Part shown: positions 6,082 to 11,651 of the stretch, piece after piece
How positions within the stretch are numbered: position 1 is the stretch's first letter
Layout of the letters: every line of letters begins with the position of its first letter
Origin: JBMNQS01 sp050944255
Lineage (GTDB): Bacteria > Bacillota > Clostridia > Christensenellales > Maliibacteriaceae
Assembly (NCBI GenBank): GCA_050944255.1
Contig: JBMNQS010000051.1
Location: forward strand, 1-16,806
Length of the DNA: 16,806 nucleotides
Direction of reading: 5' to 3'
Made by a program: the position numbers and the translations under genes
Notes under the pieces: model-generated
What the model saw: the letters and a program-made list of their open reading frames with translations, nothing else
Told to the model about the DNA's origin: nothing
The model's database searches: none

Positions 6082-6252
6082 GATGAGAAATTCTTCCAAA
6101 ACCGCCGCGCCGAGGTACTTTTTGGAATCAATTGTTCCCGTTTAAGCCAAACTGTAAGATACGGAAGATGCGAATTTGGTCTATGGACAGGATGCGAAGG
6201 CATAAAAAATTAAAGAAGGTTTTCATCCTATCAACAGACGGCAGGAGAGAAT

Positions 6253-7533
6253 ATGGACATTCTGGAATTTGGTTCAACGGGGCCCGATGTGGAGCTCTTG
6301 CAATTGGCGCTCAGCCGCGCCGGCTATGACGCCGGGGAAATCGACGGTTTTTTCGGCATGCGCACGCAGGCGGCCCTGATCTCTTTCCAGGATCATTACG
6401 CTTTGGAGCCCGACGGGGTGGCCGGCGGGCTCTCGTGGCGTGAGCTGACGCCTTATATTGTGGGCTATGTGACCGTTCTTATACAGCAGGGCGATACGTT
6501 TTATTCGCTGGCCGGCATCTATAATACGGACGTGGAGGCCATACAGACCGCCAATCCCACCGCCGATGCGGAAAATCTTGTGGTGGGCGCGGAATTGATT
6601 ATCCCTCTGGGGTTTTCCGTGGTGCCCACCGAGGTGCGCTATACGTCCAAACTGATGGAGCTGATCGTGCGGGGACTTGTCAGGCGGTACCCGTTTATCC
6701 GCTCAGGCAGCATCGGAAAAAGCGTCATGGGAAGGCCGCTTTACGCGCTTGAAATCGGCGCAGGCGAAACGCCGGTGGGCTATAATGCCTCTCACCACGC
6801 CAACGAGTGGATCACCACGCCGGTGGTCATGAAATTTCTGGAAAATTATGCCTTTGCGTACGCCCGGGGCAGAAATATTTTCGATACTCCCGCCCGCGAA
6901 TTGTACGAACAAGCGACGCTGAGCGTGGTGCCCATGGTCAATCCCGACGGGGTGGATCTTGTGAGCGGTTCCATTGTGCCCGGTGAAACCCGGTTCCGCC
7001 AGGCGCAGGCCATGGCGGCGCAGTATCCGAACATTCCGTTTCCCTCCGGCTGGAAGGCCAATATCAACGGCGTGGATTTGAACCTTGGCTATCCTGCCGG
7101 ATGGGAGATGGCCCGGGAAATCAAGTTTGCGCAGGGCTTCACGGTGCCCGGCCCCCGCGACTATGTGGGCGAAGGCCCGCTGTCGGAGCCTGAAAACCGC
7201 GCCATGTACGAGTGGACGCAGCAGAAGGATTTCGCGCTGACGCTGTCCTACCATACGCAGGGCCAGGTGATCTTCTGGCGCTTTGAGAACTATATGCCCG
7301 AGAATGCGCACGCCATCGGCCAGGCGTTTTCGGCCGTCAGCGGCTATGCGCTGGAGGATACGCCGCCGGAGTCCTCCTACGCCGGATACCGCGACTGGTT
7401 CATCCAGACGTTCAACCGGCCCGGATACACCATCGAGGCGGGACTGGGCGAAAATCCGCTGCCGCTTTCCCAGTTCGACGAAATCTACAACGACAACGAA
7501 GGCATCCTGACGCTGGGCATAAAACTGGCTTGA
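6253..7533 (+). CDS. PG-binding/LysM/M14 zinc peptidase, probable gamma-D-glutamyl-diamino acid endopeptidase
   Basis: Domain order suggests a cell-wall peptidase that cuts the gamma-D-Glu-diaminopimelate bond, as in the Lysinibacillus sphaericus ENP1 / Bacillus YqgT group. The 426-aa protein has a peptidoglycan-binding type-1 domain (residues ~3-65) and a LysM domain (~72-118, VLIQQGDTFYSLAGIY...NP). The M14 catalytic domain (~125-425) has zinc ligands H182 and E185 (HANE) and H334 (SYHTQG), with catalytic E396 (YTIEAGLG). NGVDLNLGYPAGW matches the M14C form, although the usual charged residue after DLN is Leu. There is no signal peptide, as in ENP1-type enzymes, which fits action in the mother cell or on the spore wall. 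Start ATG follows AGGAGA by about 6 nt. Sporulation expression is inference. Confidence 0.88.
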   Translation: MDILEFGSTGPDVELLQLALSRAGYDAGEIDGFFGMRTQAALISFQDHYALEPDGVAGGLSWRELTPYIVGYVTVLIQQGDTFYSLAGIYNTDVEAIQTANPTADAENLVVGAELIIPLGFSVVPTEVRYTSKLMELIVRGLVRRYPFIRSGSIGKSVMGRPLYALEIGAGETPVGYNASHHANEWITTPVVMKFLENYAFAYARGRNIFDTPARELYEQATLSVVPMVNPDGVDLVSGSIVPGETRFRQAQAMAAQYPNIPFPSGWKANINGVDLNLGYPAGWEMAREIKFAQGFTVPGPRDYVGEGPLSEPENRAMYEWTQQKDFALTLSYHTQGQVIFWRFENYMPENAHAIGQAFSAVSGYALEDTPPESSYAGYRDWFIQTFNRPGYTIEAGLGENPLPLSQFDEIYNDNEGILTLGIKLA

Positions 7534-7583
7534 AAATTCTGGAAAACGTGCCATCAACAACCACCGCTTATGTGTTTAAACTC

Positions 7584-7613
7584 TTCACAATTTGGACAAA
7601 CTTACAGTATCAA
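7584..7613 (+). promoter_or_regulatory. Possible promoter of the DUF378 gene
   Basis: TTCACA (7584-7589) and TATCAA (7608-7613) are 18 nt apart. The -35 matches consensus at five of six bases and the -10 at four. The position, with a short leader ahead of GGAG at 7621, is reasonable, and no terminator was seen after the peptidase gene, so readthrough is the alternative. Confidence 0.35.
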
Positions 7614-7637
7614 ATAAAAAGGAGTTGAACACGTATC

Positions 7638-7847
7638 ATGACGACCATAACCACTATCGCACTTATTTTATGCATTCTCGGCGGTATCAATTGGGGCCTT
7701 GTGGGTCTGTTCCAGTTTGATCTGGTGGCGTCCATTTTTATGGGCAACTTTACCGTCGGCGCCAGGATCGTTTATGTGCTGATCGCGTTGGCCGCACTGT
7801 GGTGCATCTCTCTGTTGTTCCGTGAACGCGAACACGTCAGAGACTGA
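7638..7847 (+). CDS. DUF378 family small membrane protein
   Basis: The 69-aa protein has two membrane segments (about residues 5-25 and 43-62). It carries the DUF378 signature ILGGINWGLVGLFQFDLV, followed by a short charged C-terminal tail (REREHVRD). Members of this family are uncharacterised. The ATG at 7638 lies 13 nt after GGAG (7621-7624), which is longer than ideal, but no other in-frame start fits the conserved N-terminus. A hairpin terminator follows at 7867. Confidence 0.88.
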   Translation: MTTITTIALILCILGGINWGLVGLFQFDLVASIFMGNFTVGARIVYVLIALAALWCISLLFREREHVRD

Positions 7848-7866
7848 CAAAGATACTGATTTTAAT

Positions 7867-7898
7867 AGAAAAAGTGCCGGTAATAAGGCGCTTTTTCT
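7867..7898. terminator. Bidirectional terminator between DUF378 gene and the minus-strand ABC-F operon
   Basis: A 12-bp stem (7867-7878 with 7887-7898, one G-U pair) encloses an 8-nt loop. A-rich and T-rich arms lie on either side, so it can serve the plus-strand DUF378 gene and the minus-strand operon ending at 7917. Confidence 0.8.
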
Positions 7899-7916
7899 AT
7901 GGGATAAAAATGATTT

Positions 7917-8201
7917 TCAGATATAATCGTCAACCTGTTTGCGCTCTATGACGGCCTCCACCTCCAGCGCGTCGTAGGGGAAGGACTCCACGAAATGATC
8001 GGGCATGAAGAGCGCCCGCCCGAACTGATCGAAATCCGACGCGTGACGCGAGAGCACCATGGGCCGCGGTATATCCCACAGGCGGCAGACGCTCTCCAAA
8101 CACCCGGAGACGGCCGCATCGAATTCCAGGTTTTCGTCCATCTCCGCCAGCGTGTCCTTGACGATTTTGCTCTTTTTCCGAAGCATGATCCAAACTTGCA
8201 T
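7917..8201 (-). CDS. Small acidic protein of unknown function, third gene of the ABC-F operon
   Basis: The 94-aa protein starts with a basic strand (MQVWIMLRKKSKIVKD) and continues as an acidic, helix-rich domain. WDIPRPMVLSRHASDFDQFGR and the acidic tail EVEAVIERKQVDDYI are its most distinctive parts. I recall similar uncharacterised clostridial proteins of about 90 residues but cannot name a family. No signal peptide or membrane segment is present. The ATG is 5 nt after GAGG, and the gene begins 17 nt after the YkgJ-type gene, so the two are probably cotranscribed. Confidence 0.8.
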   Translation of the reverse strand: MQVWIMLRKKSKIVKDTLAEMDENLEFDAAVSGCLESVCRLWDIPRPMVLSRHASDFDQFGRALFMPDHFVESFPYDALEVEAVIERKQVDDYI

Positions 8202-8218
8202 GATGTCCTCGCTTTCCG

Positions 8219-8701
8219 CTATTCGAACAGGGGATGGAAAAACAGTTCCTCCATCTCCCGCGTCTGCCGCATCAAAAATTTTTCGCAGTCTTTATCTTTT
8301 GCCAGTATTTCTGCCGCCTGCATCGCCGCGTCCACAAAATCGGGCGAAAGGGCTTCCAGATCCATGTGGCACAGCGGGCAGAGCGGGCGGCCCAGCGGAT
8401 TGACATTGATCTCAATCTGCTTTTCGGTCAAAAATATGGCCATCGGGAAGATCCGGCAGGCAAAGGGCCGGCTTTTCCTGTCGCACGCGCCGTCGCAGAC
8501 GAGCAGATCATCATGGCCGCCTTGATGTAGGATACGGCACCAGGATGCATCTTTATACAATCCGGCCTCTCCGGGAAGCAGCAGCATCCCCTCGCCGCCA
8601 TCCCCCTTGCAGCAGGCGGCGCGGCACAGCTTACCGCAGTCCATATGAACCGGCGTGACGTCCTTTAGAAGCTCCCGGGCTTTCTCCACGGCGCTGCTCA
8701 C
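8219..8701 (-). CDS. YkgJ-type cysteine-cluster protein
   Basis: The 160-aa cytosolic protein has 11 cysteines, including the family cluster CGKLCRAACC (C22, C26, C30, C31). It also has C69 and C73 (VCDGAC), C82 (FACRIFP) and C108/C111 (CPLC). Proteins of the YkgJ/UPF0153 type are thought to bind zinc or an Fe-S cluster, but no reaction is established. The GTG start at 8701 overlaps the TGA stop of the ABC-F gene as GTGA, so translation is likely coupled. An extra C-terminal CPLCHMD after NPLGRPL and a helical tail complete the protein. Confidence 0.85.
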   Translation of the reverse strand: MSSAVEKARELLKDVTPVHMDCGKLCRAACCKGDGGEGMLLLPGEAGLYKDASWCRILHQGGHDDLLVCDGACDRKSRPFACRIFPMAIFLTEKQIEINVNPLGRPLCPLCHMDLEALSPDFVDAAMQAAEILAKDKDCEKFLMRQTREMEELFFHPLFE

Positions 8702-10626
8702 GTCTGGCCGACCTCCTGATGCTCCTTTTGGCTCAAGTGTTCCCAGTCTTGCATGGCGGCGGCAAGCGTCTCTTCCAGAGCCTGATAGCGGCGGCTCAGC
8801 TCCGTCAGTTCCTCCTGGGAGAGGGCGGAGGAATCCGCCAGCTTTTCTTCGATGGCGCTCATCTCGCCTTCCAGGGCCGAAACCGCCCGCTCCGCCTCGG
8901 CGATCCGCGCCCGGAGCGCCCGAAGCTGCGCTCTGGAGGCCCGCTGCTGTTTCATCTTTTTGCGAAGCGCCGTCTTGGTGGCGGCGCAGGGCTCCTGCGC
9001 CTCGTCCCTCTGCGGGTTTTGCATCTGCCGCAGGTAATCGTCGTAGTTGCCGGCAATGTCCAGCACGCCCTCTTTGGTGAAGGCCAAAATCCGCTTGGCG
9101 AACCGGTTGATGAAATACCTGTCGTGAGAAACGGCGATAATCGTCCCGTCAAAGCCGTCCAGCGCGGTTTCCAGCGCGCTTCGGGCGTCCGCGTCCAAGT
9201 GGTTGGTGGGCTCGTCCAAAAGTAGCGTGTTGTCCCGGCGCAGCATCACCTTCAAAAGCGCCAGCCGCGCCTTTTCGCCGCCGGAGAGCGTAGCGATGTC
9301 CTGGAAAACGTCGTCGCCGCGGAAAAGGAATGCCGCCAGCGCGTTTCGCACCTCGCCGTGGGTCATTCTCGGATAGGCGCCGTGTATCTCCTCCAGTACG
9401 GTACTGGAGGAAAGAAGTTCCGCCTGCTGCTGATCAAAATAGCCGACGGATACGCCGGAGCCGAAACGCACGTAGCCGGTATCGGGCATTAGCTGTCTGC
9501 GCAGAATATTCAAAAGCGTGGACTTGCCGCATCCGTTGGGCCCGATGATGGCGATGCGCTCGCCGCTTTTGACCAGCAGGTCCACGTGCTCAAACAGCGG
9601 ATCGCCGCCGTAGGCTTTGGACAGGTCCTGCGCCATCAGCACGTCCTGGCCGCTGGGCCGCTGCGCAGAGAAGGAAAACCGGAGCGCGGCCGCATCCCTT
9701 GGGCGCTCCACCTCCTGCATCTTCTCCAGCACCTTCTCCCGGCTTCTGGCCCGCCGGACGGTCTTTTCGCGGTTGTAGCTTTTCAGCCGCTGTACGATTT
9801 CCTCCTGACGCGCTACCTCCCGCCGGTAGTTTTCGTATTGGCGCATCTCAAGCTCCCTGCGGGTTTCGCGCAGCGACTGATACTGGGTGTAGTTGCCTTT
9901 GTACGTTACGGTCGTTCCGTTTTCCAGCTCCACAATGCCCGAGCACAGCGCGTCCAGGAAATACCTGTCGTGGGACACGATGACAATGGCGCTGCCGCTT
10001 TGTTTCAGATAGTCCTGCAGCCACTGGACGGCCTCCAGGTCCAGATGATTGGTGGGCTCGTCCAGAAGCAGTATGTCCGGCGCCTCCACAAGCAGCTTAG
10101 CCAGAGCTAGGCGCGCCTGCTCGCCGCCGGAGAGGCGGGAGACCTGCCGGTCGAACTGTTCGCAGGAGAAGCCCAGCCCCGTAAGCGTGCCGGTGAGGCG
10201 GCTCTTCCAGGCAAAGCCGCCGCGCATTTCGTAATCATGGCCGATGCGGGTGTACTGCTGCTGGATGCGCCTGTATTCGGCGCTGGATTCCTCATAGCGG
10301 CCCATGTCTTTTTCCAGGGCGCGCATGGCTTTTTCCATCTCAAAGAGCTCCGAGAGGGCCAAAAGCCCGTGCTCCCATACGGTGCCTTCGCAAAGGTGCG
10401 CCGTAACCTGCGGCAGATAGCCCGCCTTCAGGCCGCCGGGGACGATCACCTGTCCCGCGTCGGCAGGCTCTTTGCCGCAGAGTATTCTCAAAAGCGTCGT
10501 CTTTCCCGCCCCGTTGGGGCCCACGATGCCGATGCGCTCGCCCTGGCCGATCTGCAGGCTGGCCCCGCGCAATATGGGATCGGCGCCGTAGTGCTTTTCA
10601 ATTTTCTGCGCCTGCATGGCCAGCAT
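8698..10626 (-). CDS. ABC-F family ATPase, YdiF/Uup-like
   Basis: ABC-F proteins are soluble twin-ATPase factors that act on the ribosome; most are housekeeping, some give antibiotic resistance. The 642-aa protein has two ABC domains. They show Walker A GPNGAGKTT (36-44) and GPNGCGKST (362-370), signatures LSGGEQARLALAK and LSGGEKARLALLK, and DEPTNHLD (189-196 and 471-478). No membrane segment is present. A basic interdomain linker (~255-325) and a C-terminal coiled coil (~550-635) match Bacillus YdiF in length and layout. An upstream in-frame ATG (10695) would add 23 residues. ATG 10626 is 6 nt after AAGGAG and gives the usual N-terminus, so I chose it. It heads a three-gene operon and is divergent from rex, its frequent neighbour. 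No resistance-type leader peptide was seen. Confidence 0.95.
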   Translation of the reverse strand: MLAMQAQKIEKHYGADPILRGASLQIGQGERIGIVGPNGAGKTTLLRILCGKEPADAGQVIVPGGLKAGYLPQVTAHLCEGTVWEHGLLALSELFEMEKAMRALEKDMGRYEESSAEYRRIQQQYTRIGHDYEMRGGFAWKSRLTGTLTGLGFSCEQFDRQVSRLSGGEQARLALAKLLVEAPDILLLDEPTNHLDLEAVQWLQDYLKQSGSAIVIVSHDRYFLDALCSGIVELENGTTVTYKGNYTQYQSLRETRRELEMRQYENYRREVARQEEIVQRLKSYNREKTVRRARSREKVLEKMQEVERPRDAAALRFSFSAQRPSGQDVLMAQDLSKAYGGDPLFEHVDLLVKSGERIAIIGPNGCGKSTLLNILRRQLMPDTGYVRFGSGVSVGYFDQQQAELLSSSTVLEEIHGAYPRMTHGEVRNALAAFLFRGDDVFQDIATLSGGEKARLALLKVMLRRDNTLLLDEPTNHLDADARSALETALDGFDGTIIAVSHDRYFINRFAKRILAFTKEGVLDIAGNYDDYLRQMQNPQRDEAQEPCAATKTALRKKMKQQRASRAQLRALRARIAEAERAVSALEGEMSAIEEKLADSSALSQEELTELSRRYQALEETLAAAMQDWEHLSQKEHQEVGQT

Positions 10627-10657
10627 AGCATTCTCCTTTGGTGTTTGGTGGCGGCGG

Positions 10658-10671
10658 AAACCCGCGGGTTT
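10658..10671. repeat. Perfect 14-bp palindrome at the ABC-F transcription start
   Basis: AAACCCGCGGGTTT is its own reverse complement. It overlaps the predicted start site (near 10666) of the minus-strand ABC-F operon, so it may be an operator or a short 5' stem. Confidence 0.6.
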
Positions 10672-10672
10672 T

Positions 10673-10681
10673 ATTGTATCA
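10673..10681 (-). promoter_or_regulatory. Extended -10 promoter of the ABC-F operon
   Basis: On the minus strand TGA TACAAT (10681..10673) is an extended -10 with five of six consensus bases. The best -35 at 17 nt, TGGTGA, is weak. The leader to the ATG at 10626 would be about 40 nt. Confidence 0.5.
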
Positions 10682-10714
10682 AAAAATCGGCGCATTCACC
10701 AGAGCGGGTTTTCC

Positions 10715-10743
10715 TTGAACGTGGATAAAAATTCGGTTATACT
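10715..10743 (+). promoter_or_regulatory. SigA promoter of rex
   Basis: TTGAAC (10715-10720) and TATACT (10738-10743) are exactly 17 nt apart; transcription would start near 10750. A second perfect -10, TATAAT at 10776-10781, lacks a good -35 and could be a minor start. I found no convincing Rex operator (TTGTGAA...TTCACAA type) in the 10627-10810 gap. Confidence 0.6.
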
Positions 10744-10810
10744 GCAATAGTAGAATCGTCTGTTTTATTCTGTTTTATAATGAGGCTCTGCCGGAACGGA
10801 GGCGAAAGTT

Positions 10811-11443
10811 TTGCAAAAACGAATATCCGAATCGGTCATACGCCGGCTGCCCAGATACCACCGCCAATTGACCAGCCTTATTGAAAGCGGCGTCCAGCGC
10901 GTTTCGTCCAAGCAGCTCGGGGAAATCATGCAGCTGACGGCGTCGCAGATACGTCAGGATTTCAATTGCCTGGGCGGGTTCGGCCAGCAGGGCTACGGTT
11001 ATCCGGTACAGCAGCTACGCGACGCGCTGGGCGAATTCTTGGGCCTGCACGGCAGTTACAGTGCCGTGATCGTCGGCGCGGGCCATATCGGCAGCGCTCT
11101 TTTGCACTATCATGGTTTCCGTGAGGAAGGCCTTCTTCCGCTGGCCGCCTTTGACGTGGATGAAACGCTGGTGGGCACGCAGGTTGCGGGTGTCAGGGTG
11201 TACCACGCAAGCGCGCTTGCTAGCTTTCTGCAGCGTAACCGCGTGGAACTGGCCGTGATCTGCACGCCTGCGCAGGACGCGCAGAGCGCGGTGGATATCG
11301 CCATAGAAAACGGCGTTTCGGGCATCTGGAACTTTGCGCCGGTGGACGTGCACGCGGACGACGGAGTCACCGTGGAAAACATCCGGCTGAGCGATAGTCT
11401 GAGCTTTCTGTTTTATCATCTGAAGAACCGGGATGCGGATTAA
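10811..11443 (+). CDS. rex: Redox-sensing transcriptional repressor Rex
   Basis: Rex senses the NADH/NAD+ ratio and represses fermentation and respiration genes when NADH is low. The 210-aa protein has an N-terminal winged helix (residues ~1-75, with ASQIRQDFNCLGGFGQQGYGY), a Rossmann domain with GAGHIG (89-94) and FDVDE (114-118), and a C-terminal helix for domain swapping. The recognition segment reads IRQDFN instead of the RKDLS of Bacillus-type Rex, as in clostridial sequences I recall. The TTG start is 8 nt after GGAGG (10798-10802). It is divergent from the ABC-F operon and followed by a terminator. Confidence 0.96.
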   Translation: MQKRISESVIRRLPRYHRQLTSLIESGVQRVSSKQLGEIMQLTASQIRQDFNCLGGFGQQGYGYPVQQLRDALGEFLGLHGSYSAVIVGAGHIGSALLHYHGFREEGLLPLAAFDVDETLVGTQVAGVRVYHASALASFLQRNRVELAVICTPAQDAQSAVDIAIENGVSGIWNFAPVDVHADDGVTVENIRLSDSLSFLFYHLKNRDAD

Positions 11444-11485
11444 AAAAGACTCCGAATTCACATAGAAAAACGCAGAAATTGACCG

Positions 11486-11524
11486 AAAAAAGACTTCATA
11501 TTTTACAAAGGTATGAAGTTTTTT
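11486..11524 (+). terminator. Rho-independent terminator after rex
   Basis: ACTTCATA (11493-11500) pairs with TATGAAGT (11512-11519) around an 11-nt loop. An A-run lies upstream and a T-run (11519-11524) downstream, which extend the stem. Confidence 0.85.
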
Positions 11525-11555
11525 AAGTTTGGGAAAAAACAATTTACAAAAAATG

Positions 11556-11561
11556 TATAAT
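11556..11561 (+). promoter_or_regulatory. Possible -10 of the VanW-protein gene
   Basis: A perfect TATAAT lies about 95 nt before the gene, downstream of an A/T-rich stretch and just after the rex terminator. I do not find a good -35 at 16-18 nt. The leader of about 84 nt shows no riboswitch I recognise. Confidence 0.4.
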
Positions 11562-11651
11562 GGGATAACCTAATCAGTAAAGATACCGAGCATAATAGCA
11601 GAGAAACCGTACGTAAATATAGGCGCAAACCAGCCAGGAGAGGAAGCACGG

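Larger units (their letters stand above)
5922..6252. other. 331-base intergenic region with two hairpins and a direct repeat
   Basis: No convincing gene is seen; a 71-codon plus-strand frame from 5998 has no ribosome-binding site and unusual composition. The region holds the minus-strand promoter at 5978-6005 and two stem-loops (5988-6046 and 6051-6111) whose loops share CATTTGAAACG. It also holds an 8-base direct repeat GATGCGAA (6167-6174 and 6191-6198) and the M14 peptidase ribosome-binding site (AGGAGA, just before 6253). A weak TTGTTC-17-TAAGAT (6132-6160) is the best SigA-like promoter candidate for the peptidase; I could not fit sporulation sigma consensus sites with correct spacing. 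Confidence 0.6.

Noticed and set aside
5998..6213. 71-codon plus-strand frame in the intergenic region
   Set aside because: No ribosome-binding site, Cys/Arg-rich random-looking product, and it begins inside a hairpin overlapping a minus-strand promoter.
6200..6231. SigE-type promoter (GCATAAA ... CATCCTAT) before the M14 peptidase
   Set aside because: The spacer is 17 nt, longer than SigE allows, and the start would fall too close to the ribosome-binding site.
10627..10810. Rex operator in the rex/ABC-F control region
   Set aside because: Only half-site-like pieces (ATTGTATC, ATTCACC) occur, without the required spacing and symmetry.
11562..11651. Riboswitch in the leader of the VanW-protein gene
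   Set aside because: No conserved aptamer core or terminator/antiterminator pair was visible in this A-rich leader.
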